A stretch of 64,000 nt of DNA from Candidatus Opimibacter skivensis (GCA_016721905.1 JADKHH010000026.1:62001-126000), one strand, 5' to 3'. Counted from the first letter of the stretch, positions 8,868 through 17,268 are shown. Program-made: numbers and translations. The notes: generated by a model not told the origin, from the sequence alone.

Positions 8868-8896
8868 TAAAAAGCATCCTTCGGGATGCTTTTTTA
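8868..8896 (+). terminator. Rho-independent terminator after rplY
   Basis: Stem AAAAGCATCC with its exact complement around a TTCG tetraloop closed by C-G (8870-8893), then a T run. A textbook intrinsic terminator ten bases before the next gene. Confidence 0.92.
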
Positions 8897-8906
8897 CTTT
8901 TGAGGT

Positions 8907-9680
8907 ATGCCAGCATCTCTTTTAAATATCGGATTGGTCCAATTTGACATCGCCTGGGAAAACCCTGGCGAGAACATGAGACGTATTGAAAAGCTCATGG
9001 GACAATCTTCTGATCTTGACCTCGTTATACTCCCCGAAATGTGGTCTACCGGCTTTACGATGCAACCTGATAAAGTAGCTGAGCCGGCACCTGGTACCGC
9101 CCTCGAATGGATGATAACTCAGGCCAGGAAAAGAAATACAGCCATTACAGGCAGCATTTCAGTTGCTGAAGGAACACAATATTTCAACAGATGGTATTGC
9201 GTATTTCCGAATGGCCAGATGGTTCAGTACGATAAAAAGCATCTGTTTTCCTATGGAGGGGAAGACAAGCATTATACTGCCGGTAGCTCGAAAACCTTTA
9301 TTGAGATTAAAGGGTGGAAAATCATGCCTGTCATTTGTTATGATATTCGGTTCCCGGCATGGTGCCGAAATACGGATTCCTATGACCTGATGATGGTTGT
9401 AGCCAACTGGCCAGTAGCCCGAATCCATCATTGGGATGCCTTGCTTAAAGCGCGTGCTATCGAAAACCAATCATATGTAGCTGCCGTCAATCGCATTGGA
9501 ACGGATGGCAACGGACTTCACTACAATGGACACAGTACCGTGTTTGACATGAATGGCCAGGAAATACTGGCACTTGGAGAAAAGGAGGGGTTTGAAACTT
9601 TGGCTCTTGACAAGCAATTGCTAAGCGCTTACAGGGATCAATTCCGTTTTCTCCAGGACAGAGACCCTTTTACCCTTTAA
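8907..9680 (+). CDS. Nitrilase-superfamily amidase (YafV/omega-amidase-like)
   Basis: A 257-residue cytosolic carbon-nitrogen hydrolase. The Glu-Lys-Cys triad is visible: Glu in LVILPEMWSTGFTM (about residue 44), Lys in YDKKHLFSYGGED (about 110), Cys in MPVICYDIRFPAWCRN (about 145). These motif contexts fit the YafV/Nit2 omega-amidase group, which clears alpha-ketoglutaramate or related omega-amides. The start ATG is 10 bases behind the L25 terminator, so it needs its own promoter or readthrough. The exact substrate is inferred from family resemblance only. Confidence 0.85.
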   Translation: MPASLLNIGLVQFDIAWENPGENMRRIEKLMGQSSDLDLVILPEMWSTGFTMQPDKVAEPAPGTALEWMITQARKRNTAITGSISVAEGTQYFNRWYCVFPNGQMVQYDKKHLFSYGGEDKHYTAGSSKTFIEIKGWKIMPVICYDIRFPAWCRNTDSYDLMMVVANWPVARIHHWDALLKARAIENQSYVAAVNRIGTDGNGLHYNGHSTVFDMNGQEILALGEKEGFETLALDKQLLSAYRDQFRFLQDRDPFTL

Positions 9681-9685
9681 GATGG

Positions 9686-9693
9686 TATATTTG
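9686..9693 (+). promoter_or_regulatory. Putative -7 element (TATATTTG)
   Basis: Matches TAnnTTTG, 30 bases before the NlpC/P60 start and 5 bases behind the amidase stop. Confidence 0.5.
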
Positions 9694-9723
9694 TTGTATT
9701 AATATTTTTTGTAATATATAGGA

Positions 9724-10293
9724 ATGCAGACAATCAAATATATATGCACTTTATTTAGCTTTTTAACCTTGGGCGCCTGCTCCAATGTCAAACTTGCCCT
9801 CTATGACAATCAGAAAAGGCAGGAATATGCGCTTGAAACGAAGAAGGCCTTTTCAAATTCAGAGACAGGCAAGGAAATAGCCCTGAAATCATCCGTCATT
9901 GAAACAGCAAAAAAATATGTTGGCACCCGTTATAAATATGGCAGCATAGATCCAAAACAAGGTTTTGACTGTTCAGGACTGGTCTACTTCGTCGCGAAAA
10001 AGCAAGATATCGTATTACCCCGCTCTTCAACTTCTATGGCTGCCGCTGCCCCACACATCCCCTGGAAAAAGGCAAACCCTGGTGATCTTATCTTTTTTGG
10101 TGAAAAAGGCAGTATACACCATGTTGGCATAGTGGAAAAAAACAAACCGGATGAGTTGCGGGTGATTCACAGCACCAATCAGCGCGGCGTGATTGAAGAG
10201 AATGTTTTAGTCAGTGACTACTGGAAAAAGAGAATTCTCTTTGCGGTGGATTTCAGCACGCTGCACCAGAAATACAAGAATACCAAAAGCTGA
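9724..10293 (+). CDS. NlpC/P60 family cell-wall hydrolase lipoprotein
   Basis: A 189-residue protein with a lipoprotein signal (lipobox LGAC, Cys at about residue 19). The C40 peptidase domain spans about residues 55-180: nucleophile in GFDCSGLVYFVA, the general-base His in IHHVGIVE, and the third polar position in VIHSTNQRGV. Enzymes of this type cut gamma-D-glutamyl-diaminopimelate or related bonds in peptidoglycan. KYVGTRYKYGS is the usual lead-in to the domain. It is a single-domain enzyme without LysM or SH3 modules, probably anchored in the outer membrane facing the periplasm. Confidence 0.9.
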   Translation: MQTIKYICTLFSFLTLGACSNVKLALYDNQKRQEYALETKKAFSNSETGKEIALKSSVIETAKKYVGTRYKYGSIDPKQGFDCSGLVYFVAKKQDIVLPRSSTSMAAAAPHIPWKKANPGDLIFFGEKGSIHHVGIVEKNKPDELRVIHSTNQRGVIEENVLVSDYWKKRILFAVDFSTLHQKYKNTKS

Positions 10294-10311
10294 GGGCCGG
10301 CATCGAATCCG

Positions 10312-10695
10312 CTATTTTATTTCAAACCATACTTGTTCATCCGGATTACCTGCATGATAATCTACGAGGATCTCGGTGCCTGATGGGATATCCGTTGCTG
10401 CTTTAAAGATGATGTACTGGTTCTTGTAATCCGCTTCAAAAAACGCATTTGGCGTCGCAGCATGATTGTACAGCGAACCATAACCAAGCGCCAGGGCGAT
10501 GCTATCCTTTTTCCATTCGAAATAATATTCATACAATATATACCCGCGCACAATTTCGCGTGCCTGTTCGCCAGGAATGATCAGGATAGGACAGATTTCG
10601 ATCACACTGTCTGCAAGAATATCTTCGGTGCAGAACATCCCATAGCGATGTTTTCCACTCGGGGCAAAGTATAAACCAGGATGTTGTTGTAGCAT
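10312..10695 (-). CDS. SET domain protein (putative protein-lysine methyltransferase)
   Basis: A 127-residue protein covering a minimal SET fold: GKHRYGMFCTEDILADSVIEICPILII at the start, the pseudoknot motif GYGSLYNHAATPNAFF (NHxxxPN) near residue 75, and the closing GTEILVDYHAGNPD strand (Tyr near 115). SET proteins transfer methyl groups from SAM to lysines. Free-standing bacterial members of this size are common, but their targets are mostly unknown. It has no pre- or post-SET zinc sites. It converges with the NlpC/P60 gene with an 18-base gap. Confidence 0.85.
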   Translation of the reverse strand: MLQQHPGLYFAPSGKHRYGMFCTEDILADSVIEICPILIIPGEQAREIVRGYILYEYYFEWKKDSIALALGYGSLYNHAATPNAFFEADYKNQYIIFKAATDIPSGTEILVDYHAGNPDEQVWFEIK

Positions 10696-10720
10696 AAAAT
10701 GGAACCGTGTGGTGATGAAT

Positions 10721-11611
10721 CTAATGACGTCGGAGCGAATAAACGGCAGCTATAATAAAACCAAATCCAGCTAATTGGAACCAGGAGATAATCTCCCCGT
10801 CCAGACTACCCCATACCAGGGCCATACAAGGTATCGCATAGGCTATGGCTGATCCAAAAATAGCCGTCGTACGCTGGATCAACCAATAAAAGAGAATATT
10901 TGAAAATACGGTGCATACCAATGCCAATACAAACAACGGACCGAGTGATTCCTTCCAGGTTTGTGCGTATGCCATCTTATCATATGCGCCGGTGATCCAC
11001 AGGATTACTAATGATATGACACCAAGTGATGAAAAACCTATAGTTGTCAGCGCAATGGGGTGAATATCCTGACAAAAACGTTTCACGAGGTTTGCGCTTA
11101 GTCCATAACACATGGTACCCAACACTACAAAAAAAACATACGAACTGATATACCAGTCCCCTTCTCCGATCATTAAGACTGCTATACCTACGCATCCCAG
11201 CAGCAGTCCAATAATATGATGCCGCTTAAGTTTTGTTCCAAAAAAGAAAACACCCATCAAAAGTGCAAAGATTGGGGTAAGGCTATTTAATACACCCGTC
11301 ACTGCGCTACCTAATCTTGTTTCTGCTAAAGCAAAAAGTACAGCCGGAATACCGTTTCCGGTGAGTACCACCAGCGTAACCAGCAAGACTTTTCCTTTCG
11401 GAAAGGTGACTTTGGAGACAAGGAAAATAGGTAGAAAGGCAATAGCACTGATAGCGATTCGTAAAGCACCTACTTCAAGTGCAGTGAAATGTATAAGGCC
11501 TTTCTTGATCAGTATAAACGATCCACCCCAGACAAAAGCAAGGATGACAAAAGTGGCCCAACCTTTAAAATCATTGACACTCGCAGCAGGCTCAGAGATT
11601 GACGATTTCAT
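10721..11611 (-). CDS. EamA/DMT family transporter
   Basis: A 296-residue inner-membrane protein with ten hydrophobic segments in two five-helix EamA repeats (FVWGGSFILIKKGLIHF near the start; the second repeat starts near residue 155). The family exports amino acids, metabolites or drugs; substrate unknown. Its start codon overlaps the stop of the M19 dipeptidase by four bases (ATGA), so dipeptidase and transporter are translationally coupled. A link between dipeptide cleavage and export is possible but only inferred. Confidence 0.88.
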   Translation of the reverse strand: MKSSISEPAASVNDFKGWATFVILAFVWGGSFILIKKGLIHFTALEVGALRIAISAIAFLPIFLVSKVTFPKGKVLLVTLVVLTGNGIPAVLFALAETRLGSAVTGVLNSLTPIFALLMGVFFFGTKLKRHHIIGLLLGCVGIAVLMIGEGDWYISSYVFFVVLGTMCYGLSANLVKRFCQDIHPIALTTIGFSSLGVISLVILWITGAYDKMAYAQTWKESLGPLFVLALVCTVFSNILFYWLIQRTTAIFGSAIAYAIPCMALVWGSLDGEIISWFQLAGFGFIIAAVYSLRRH

Positions 11612-12840
11612 TGTGCGGCGGCTATCTCATTGACCTGGTTCCAAACGCGCCAGACATTCTTAAAGCAAATTTTTTCAATATCCTCTTCACTATAATCCCT
11701 TTTCAATAATTCATAGATGAGGTTCGGATACATGCTGACATCCTTGAGCCCGGTAGGAAGACTATCCCCTACTCCATCAAAATCAGAACCTATCCCAACG
11801 TGATCAATTCCGGCGAGAGCCTTCACATGATCAATATGATCCGCCACTCGCTTGACATCCGCATAAAGCTCGGGATGTTCTTTCTTAAAATCTTCAATAA
11901 TGGGTTTGGCCTGTGGATCGTCAGCTTCCAGGCCTGCTGCTTCCAATCTTGCATTCAGCTCGTTTCGGTTTGCAGCCCTACCTTTTGTGACTTCGGCATC
12001 CAGGAAATCAGATCCAAAATTGATCTGTATGACACCTCCATGCTTGCCTAATTCGACAATCATCTCATCGCTCATATTTCTTTCCCACCCGGGTGTAAAA
12101 AACCTGCAAGAAGAATGCGTGGCAAGTACAGGTGCCCTGGAATGCTCCATGACCTGGTAAAAGGTCTTATCCGAAATATGAGAGACATCTATGATCATGC
12201 CTATGCGATTCATTTCAGCAATGACCTGGAACCCATATGGGCTGAGTCCGCCCCAGGTCGAGGTCGTATCATAAGAACTGTCACATATATGATTGTCCTT
12301 TCCATGGGTCAGGGTGACATACCTGATTCCCTTGCTATAATAATATCGTATATCGTCCAGGGAGATAAGTGGGGCACCGTTTTCCATGCCCATCGGAAGT
12401 GAAATCAGGCCTTTTTCAAAATTATTTTCAATCATTTCCGGTGAATCTCCCCTGGCGAACTTATCGGGATGGGCAGCAATGATCCCATCGATCATGTATA
12501 TTAGGGTGTCCGCCAGTGCTTTAGCTGATGCCGGATCATTTTGGTAGGATGACGGAATAAAAATGGACATAAACGGGGCGTCCAACCCACCTTGTTTGGC
12601 CCGCTCGTAGTCAAAATCCCCATCAGTGGTAGAGACAGGAATGCCCAGATATTCTCTGTCAAGCCTGAAGTTTTTAACCTTCAAACGATACGGCAGGTCA
12701 ACATGACCGTCTGTAATAATAAATCTGTGGGCTAATTCAACCGCATATTGATACATATTGTGGTCTGCTTGCATGATCGCTTTTTTGGATGGGGCACAAG
12801 CTAATGTGGTGATACAGAGAAGAAAGAGAAATAATTTCAT
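11608..12840 (-). CDS. M19 membrane dipeptidase lipoprotein
   Basis: A 410-residue zinc dipeptidase of the renal dipeptidase family. The ATG at 12840 is preferred to one 36 bases upstream because it begins a lipoprotein signal (MKLFLFLLCITTLAC, lipobox Cys at residue 15). Motifs: DGHVDLPYR (the H-x-D metal pair), the bridging Glu region in MGMENGAPL, HLTHG-type strand YVTLTHGKDN, IDVSHISDKTF and APVLATHSSCR (His ligands), and HVGIGSDFDGV near the C-terminus. The enzyme splits a broad range of dipeptides, here probably from the periplasm or cell surface. Confidence 0.93.
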   Translation of the reverse strand: MKLFLFLLCITTLACAPSKKAIMQADHNMYQYAVELAHRFIITDGHVDLPYRLKVKNFRLDREYLGIPVSTTDGDFDYERAKQGGLDAPFMSIFIPSSYQNDPASAKALADTLIYMIDGIIAAHPDKFARGDSPEMIENNFEKGLISLPMGMENGAPLISLDDIRYYYSKGIRYVTLTHGKDNHICDSSYDTTSTWGGLSPYGFQVIAEMNRIGMIIDVSHISDKTFYQVMEHSRAPVLATHSSCRFFTPGWERNMSDEMIVELGKHGGVIQINFGSDFLDAEVTKGRAANRNELNARLEAAGLEADDPQAKPIIEDFKKEHPELYADVKRVADHIDHVKALAGIDHVGIGSDFDGVGDSLPTGLKDVSMYPNLIYELLKRDYSEEDIEKICFKNVWRVWNQVNEIAAAQ

Positions 12841-12934
12841 GGTATCAAAATGTTCCACAAGATAGAAACCCGCCACCCGAAATGAAGTATAGTTTAGGAT
12901 TCAGAAAAAAATGGTGGACAATTGAAAGTTTTTT

Positions 12935-12942
12935 TAGCTTTG
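12935..12942 (+). promoter_or_regulatory. Putative -7 element (TAGCTTTG) of the tRNA gene
   Basis: Matches TAnnTTTG and ends 23 bases before the 5' end of tRNA-Asp. A TTG lies only 10 bases further up, too close for a standard -33 element. Confidence 0.5.
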
Positions 12943-12965
12943 CACTCTCTTTTTAGAGACTAGCC

Positions 12966-13039
12966 GGATCGGTAGTTCAGTTGGTTAGAATGCCGCCCTG
13001 TCACGGCGGAGGTCGCGGGTTCGAGTCCCGTCCGGTCCG
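12966..13039 (+). tRNA. tRNA-Asp (GTC)
   Basis: A 74-nt cloverleaf. Acceptor stem GGATCGG pairs with CCGGTCC (one G-U pair), discriminator G at 13039. D-loop GTTCAGTTGGTTAGA; anticodon stem CCGCC/GGCGG with loop CTGTCAC, anticodon GTC at 13000-13002; T-arm GCGGG-TTCGAGT-CCCGT. No CCA is encoded. Fragments matching its anticodon loop and whole 3' half are repeated downstream around a GIY-YIG gene. Confidence 0.97.
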
Positions 13040-13047
13040 CAAAAAAT

Positions 13048-13079
13048 GGGTCACCTCAACAAGGTGTCCCTTTTTTTTT
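13048..13079 (+). terminator. Terminator of tRNA-Asp
   Basis: Stem GGGTCACCT/AGGTGTCCC (one mismatch) with loop CAACA, followed by nine T. The same terminator recurs at 13630-13661 within a repeat copy. Confidence 0.88.
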
Positions 13080-13122
13080 GCCCTGTCACGGTCCCGGCTC
13101 AGCCGGGACGGGTGCGAGTCCC
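13080..13122 (+). repeat. tRNA-Asp-derived repeat, copy 1 (truncated)
   Basis: Begins with the 11 bases of the tRNA-Asp anticodon arm (CCCTGTCACGG), then a hairpin TCCCGGC-TCA-GCCGGGA, then a T-arm-like CGGG-TGCGAGT-CCC. The acceptor part is missing. What follows (13126-13146) is a decayed copy of the tRNA terminator hairpin. Confidence 0.85.
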
Positions 13123-13306
13123 TAGGGGGTCACCTTATAGTGTCCCTTCCCTTTTCCCTTTGTTCCAAAAATTGATTCTACCGGTTAGTCCCAAATACAC
13201 TTGTTACAAAATTTCCACTAATTTTATTTACCTATTTAATATTTATACAATCCCAGCTAGTCTAAGCCATTCTCTACCAGTCAGAAAAGTCGAACTCCTT
13301 TTAAAG

Positions 13307-13558
13307 ATGTTTTATGTGTATATTTTAAAAAGCCAAATTGATGGGACCTATTATAAGGGTGTCACTATGGATTATTTAAAGAGACTTAAGGAACACAATT
13401 CCGGTTTATCTGAATATACCTCACGTAAAATGCCTTGGAAGATGATTTATGTTGAATCACATTCCAGCAAACGTTCAGCCCTTATTAGAGAGTTAAAACT
13501 GAAAAAATGCAAAAGTGAATACTTTGAATGGCTCGTATTACAGCCTTCAAACCTCTAA
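13307..13558 (+). CDS. Small GIY-YIG endonuclease
   Basis: An 83-residue single-domain GIY-YIG nuclease. The ATG at 13307 begins MFYVYILKS, the canonical first strand; the open frame further upstream reads through tRNA-derived repeats and is not protein-like. Key positions: Tyr in VYIL, Tyr in GTYYKG (the usual YIG is YKG here), Arg in LKRLKEHNSG, and the metal-binding Glu in ALIRELKLKK. So the nuclease looks active. There is no DNA-binding extension, as in UvrC/YhbQ-type minimal proteins. It is enclosed by 3'-half copies of the adjacent tRNA-Asp, suggesting an element tied to tRNA genes. The region is AT-richer than its neighbours. Confidence 0.88.
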   Translation: MFYVYILKSQIDGTYYKGVTMDYLKRLKEHNSGLSEYTSRKMPWKMIYVESHSSKRSALIRELKLKKCKSEYFEWLVLQPSNL

Positions 13559-13568
13559 GTCAACAATA

Positions 13569-13661
13569 GCCCTGCCACGGTCCCGGCTCAGCCGGGACGG
13601 GTGCGAGTCCCGTCCGGTCCGCAAAAAAAGGGTCACCTCAACAAGGTGTCCCTTTTTTTTT
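13569..13661 (+). repeat. tRNA-Asp-derived repeat, copy 2 (complete with acceptor and terminator)
   Basis: Anticodon-arm fragment (one base changed), the TCCCGGC/GCCGGGA hairpin, T-arm, intact acceptor 3' strand CCGGTCCGC, A run and the full tRNA terminator with nine T. From the T-arm onward it is nearly identical to 13015-13079. Confidence 0.88.
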
Positions 13662-13708
13662 GCCCTCTCACGGTCCCGGCTCAGCCGGGACGGGTGCGAG
13701 TCCCGTCC
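13662..13708 (+). repeat. tRNA-Asp-derived repeat, copy 3 (truncated)
   Basis: Follows copy 2 without a gap and shares a 36-base core with copies 1 and 2 (from CACGG to GAGTCCC). It ends after CCCGTCC, in the acceptor strand. Confidence 0.85.
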
Positions 13709-13709
13709 A

Positions 13710-13735
13710 TTTCACCCTTTCGGGTGAAAAAGCCT
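13710..13735 (+). terminator. Hairpin closing the tRNA-repeat region
   Basis: Stem TTTCACCC with its complement GGGTGAAA around TTTC, replacing the tRNA terminator at the end of copy 3. No T run follows, so terminator activity is uncertain. Confidence 0.45.
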
Positions 13736-13801
13736 CCATTTAAGATCAGCAGATTTGTGAGCATTAAAAACCATCCTGTTGGCTTGTAAATCATAAATCC
13801 T

Positions 13802-16333
13802 ATGAAACTAATCACTACCCTTCTGGTCCTTTTTTCGTTAATCCCGATTCTAAGCGGACAGACATGGATACGTCAGAACCCTTTCCCAAAACTCGCTGAA
13901 TTCCAGGCCATTGATTTTGACGACCTGCACGGTATCGCGGTAGGTAATGAAAGCACCATCTTAACAACCTCAAATGGTGGTGTAAACTGGATACCTCGAA
14001 AGGCACCTTTTGAAGAATCATTATTCCAGACCGCACTGGTTGTGCCTGGTACCAACGGACAATTAATGTTTGCTGGCGGATATCAGCTCATCGTCTCCCG
14101 GGATGGGGGAATAACATGGAACCTGACCTCTGCATCAACGCAACTGGTGCATACGATACAGGCCCTGTCAGATGGCACCATCATTGTCCTCGATAGTGAT
14201 AAGGGTCTCATCAGTAAGGACAATGGAGAATCCTGGCAAGATTTCCAAATGCCCGGATCGTTCACCTCTGCGGGATATTTCACCAGTGAAATGAATGGCT
14301 GGGTCGTGTATGGTGGTTTTGATAACAACCAGGTTTGGGTTACTACAGATGGAGGGGAGACCTGGAATCTAAGGGATCCATTGAAGCATCCGGTGGTCTC
14401 TGAGATATTCATGAAAGATAATCTCAATGGTTATCTCGCTTCCAGAGACTACGTCTATGCTACTTCCGATGGCGGTAATACATGGATAAAAATGCATGAC
14501 AATCCTGTCAATTCTATCCTGGACATGCATGTTGTCAATGCACTTGAAATATGGACATGCCTGCACAATGGTTTTATTTTTTACACCCTGGACGGAGGAA
14601 ACCAATGGCACGAAATCAATCCAAATATTATCAGTAGCAATAAGACCACTGGAATTTATGCCAATGAAGATGGAGAAGTGTGGGTCAGTGGTAAATATGT
14701 TTCGATCATGTATTCCTCTGATTCAGGCACAGACTGGACAGACCAGGTGCCTAATGCAAAAGGGATCATGTACGAACCTCATTTTATCAATGAAAATCTG
14801 GGGATCATCGGAAGTTCAGAAGGGACGGTTTTAAAAACAACGAATGGTGGTGCTTCCTTTGAAAAAATGCAATTAGGCCCTAACGAATATTTCTTTGCTG
14901 CACAGATGATTACCGACCAGGCCATGATGGTTGGATCGTCCTCCGGAAAAGTATTTGGATCCAATGATCAGGGTGCCAACTGGTCTTTGCTGGGAGAAAA
15001 TCTTGGCCAGATCACTGACATCCATGCGTTTAACCTCCAGTCTGCAGTGGTGACTTCAGAATCTGGTAAGATTTACAAAACGACGAACGGGGGAAATCAA
15101 TGGAATGAAGTATATACAGGCAATCCTGATCTGTTGTTTGGTTTAGATTTCATCAATGCCCAAAATGGCTGGGCATGCGGTTGGTTTGGACAGATACTGC
15201 ACACTGAAGATGGCGGAGCTAACTGGACATCTCAACGCCATGATGGATATCATCAATTTGTAGACATTCACTTTACAACAGACACAGAAGGTTGGGCCGT
15301 AACTTCCAATTATTCAGATACCGCGTGGTATTCTACTAATGGTGGTGTTGATTGGCAGCCCTCCCTACTGCCGTATAAGATTTATTGGAATAAAGTCTCT
15401 TTCACTAATCCAGATACTGGCTGGATTGCCGGAGGCAGTTCTGGTTTTGGAATCATCCTTCGTACCAACAATGGGGGTCAAACGTGGGCTGTTGATCATC
15501 AGGCTCCAGAGTCTTTCTTTGGGCTGTATGCGATACCAGGAAAGGAAACCGTTTGGGCCACCGGACTGGGTGGAAATATTGAAAAATACTCACCCTGTAC
15601 TTTTAATCTTTCCTTATCAGGTCTGACCGGTGATGAAATGCCATGCCAGAATGATACGGCAACTTATTCTGTTAACTCAACGGAAGTAGATGTATTCGAA
15701 TGGTCCTTTCCAGGGGACTGGTTGATCTATGGCAACCCGAACACTTCAACGATAGAAGTTATCATAGGATCAATGCCCGGGGAGATAAGTGTCATCGGAA
15801 AGGATGCATGTGGAAATACTTCTGATGAACTCACGCTCACCTCAAATCCGATCGGTGTTCCTGTAGCATCAATCACGGAGAGTGATGGTATCCTGACATG
15901 CAATCTTGGATCCGGATTCTATCAATGGCTCAAGGATGGCGTTCCTGTTTCGGGAGCTGAAGGACAATCCTATATTCCAACCTCCACCGGAAAATATGAA
16001 GTAGTGGTGACCATGTTTGCCACAGGCTGTCAGTCGAGGTCAAACGGAATCGATATCCTTATCAACTCTGTCATAAACGAATACAATGATCAGCTGCATG
16101 TATATCCTAATCCTGTTTCTGGTCACCTTTACCTGACAAAAATGGAAGGCAGTGCTCTTTCAGAAAATGCTAAAATTTCAATTCAAAACGTGGATGGTAA
16201 AGTCTTACCTGTGAGTCAATACGCTTTTGGTCAATTAGATGTTTCTAACCTTCAGGATGGCATTTACATTCTGATAATAGAGGATAAAGGTCAGTACTTC
16301 AGGGCGAAAATTGTGGTTAGGAATGGCGGCTAG
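13802..16333 (+). CDS. Secreted Ycf48/BNR-like beta-propeller protein with T9SS sorting domain
   Basis: An 843-residue protein with signal peptide (about 1-19). Residues about 20-600 are a run of sialidase/Ycf48-type propeller blades recognised by recurring TTDGGETWN, TSDGGNTWI and TTNGGNQWN Asp-box-like motifs alternating with WxxG-type strands (NGWACGWFGQ). About 600-740 looks like one or two Ig/PKD-like modules with paired Cys. The last about 80 residues (LHVYPNPVSGHLYL to FRAKIVVRNGG) are a T9SS type A sorting domain. A surface binding or adhesion role is plausible; no enzymatic residues can be assigned. It is preceded by the tRNA-repeat region and ends before a long palindrome. Confidence 0.88.
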   Translation: MKLITTLLVLFSLIPILSGQTWIRQNPFPKLAEFQAIDFDDLHGIAVGNESTILTTSNGGVNWIPRKAPFEESLFQTALVVPGTNGQLMFAGGYQLIVSRDGGITWNLTSASTQLVHTIQALSDGTIIVLDSDKGLISKDNGESWQDFQMPGSFTSAGYFTSEMNGWVVYGGFDNNQVWVTTDGGETWNLRDPLKHPVVSEIFMKDNLNGYLASRDYVYATSDGGNTWIKMHDNPVNSILDMHVVNALEIWTCLHNGFIFYTLDGGNQWHEINPNIISSNKTTGIYANEDGEVWVSGKYVSIMYSSDSGTDWTDQVPNAKGIMYEPHFINENLGIIGSSEGTVLKTTNGGASFEKMQLGPNEYFFAAQMITDQAMMVGSSSGKVFGSNDQGANWSLLGENLGQITDIHAFNLQSAVVTSESGKIYKTTNGGNQWNEVYTGNPDLLFGLDFINAQNGWACGWFGQILHTEDGGANWTSQRHDGYHQFVDIHFTTDTEGWAVTSNYSDTAWYSTNGGVDWQPSLLPYKIYWNKVSFTNPDTGWIAGGSSGFGIILRTNNGGQTWAVDHQAPESFFGLYAIPGKETVWATGLGGNIEKYSPCTFNLSLSGLTGDEMPCQNDTATYSVNSTEVDVFEWSFPGDWLIYGNPNTSTIEVIIGSMPGEISVIGKDACGNTSDELTLTSNPIGVPVASITESDGILTCNLGSGFYQWLKDGVPVSGAEGQSYIPTSTGKYEVVVTMFATGCQSRSNGIDILINSVINEYNDQLHVYPNPVSGHLYLTKMEGSALSENAKISIQNVDGKVLPVSQYAFGQLDVSNLQDGIYILIIEDKGQYFRAKIVVRNGG

Positions 16334-16389
16334 AGGGTGGCAAAATTGAAGTGTAAAAAAAGTGTTAAATGTGCTCCAAACCTCCTCAC

Positions 16390-16451
16390 AATCAAACAGT
16401 TAAGACAGTGTGGCACACCTAGGTGTGCCACACTGTCGTAACTGTTTGATT
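16390..16451. terminator. 62-bp near-perfect loop-less palindrome, likely bidirectional terminator
   Basis: Two 31-base arms meet at 16420/16421 with no spacer and pair throughout except one A-G mismatch (16403 with 16438). It lies between the convergent propeller and yebC genes. There is no T run, so it differs from an ordinary intrinsic terminator. Confidence 0.75.
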
Positions 16452-16545
16452 ATCAACGTCTCCAGGGGTGTTTTAACTAAATTTCGATTTCGGGTAAAAA
16501 TCACTTTTTACCTTCTTTAGCACCCATGGCAACTATATTTTTATC

Positions 16546-17268
16546 CTAAGCCAGGTTATGGAAAACATGCTGAACATCCTCGTCAGCCTCCAGGCGAGCC
16601 ATTAACTTGAGTACTTCCTCGGCCTGGTCTTCCGGCAATTCCACGGTGGTGGAGGGTATCCATTCAAATTGTGAATTCAGCACCTTTATATCCATGTCCT
16701 CAAGTGCCTTTTGCATTTTCCCAAAATCAGCAAATGCACACCTTACCACCAGGACTTCTTTCCCATCTTCTGTCACACCATCACCCATCTCCTGGAGTCC
16801 GTGATCTATCAAATCAAGTTCAAGGGCCTCCGGATCCAGGTTTTCCGGTGACAGATTGAAAACCCCCATTTTATTGAATTGAAAACTCACACTGCCGCTG
16901 GTGCTCAGGGCACCGTTACCTTTATTGAAAGCGGAACGAACATTGGCTACTGTACGGACTATATTATCTGTAGCGGCTTCGACGATCACGGCTACTCCAT
17001 GAGGACCGTAACCTTCGTACATCACCTCCTCATAATTGGCCATGTCCTTACCCATCGCCCGCTTGATCGCGGCTTCAACCTTGTCTTTGGGCATGTTGAC
17101 GCTCTTGGCATTCTGCATGGCGCGTCGGAGGGAAGAATTATTATCAGGATCCGGGCCACTGGCTTTTACCGCTATCGCTATTTCCTTTCCGATCCGCGTA
17201 AATTGTTTGGCCATCCGGTCATACCGGGCAAACATACTTGACTTGCGTACTTCGAATATTCTTCCCAT
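16546..17268 (-). CDS. YebC/PmpR family protein (TACO1-like)
   Basis: A 240-residue cytosolic protein. The second of two adjacent ATGs (17268) gives the family-typical start MGRIFEVRKSSMFARYDR. Conserved blocks: KQFTRIGKEIAIAVKASGPDP, NMPKDKVEAAIKRAMGK, YEGYGPHGVAVIVEAATDN, RSAFNKGNGALSTSGSVSF (domain 1 and 2 junction), and the C-terminal VELPEDQAEEVLKLMARLE. The family was named as transcription regulators and more recently linked to translation of difficult peptides. Length is normal. It stands alone, convergent with the propeller gene. Confidence 0.94.
   Translation of the reverse strand: MGRIFEVRKSSMFARYDRMAKQFTRIGKEIAIAVKASGPDPDNNSSLRRAMQNAKSVNMPKDKVEAAIKRAMGKDMANYEEVMYEGYGPHGVAVIVEAATDNIVRTVANVRSAFNKGNGALSTSGSVSFQFNKMGVFNLSPENLDPEALELDLIDHGLQEMGDGVTEDGKEVLVVRCAFADFGKMQKALEDMDIKVLNSQFEWIPSTTVELPEDQAEEVLKLMARLEADEDVQHVFHNLA

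Noticed and set aside
12981..13175. Reading frames across the tRNA-Asp and its repeats (also 13046-13306, 13515-13727 and 13601-13789)
   Set aside because: They translate tRNA, hairpin and terminator sequence; repeated PAQPGRVRVP peptides follow from the DNA repeat. Only the part from 13307 is protein-like.
13080..13708. Additional complete tRNA genes
   Set aside because: The copies lack the 5' acceptor strand and D-arm and carry an extra hairpin, so they cannot fold as tRNA.
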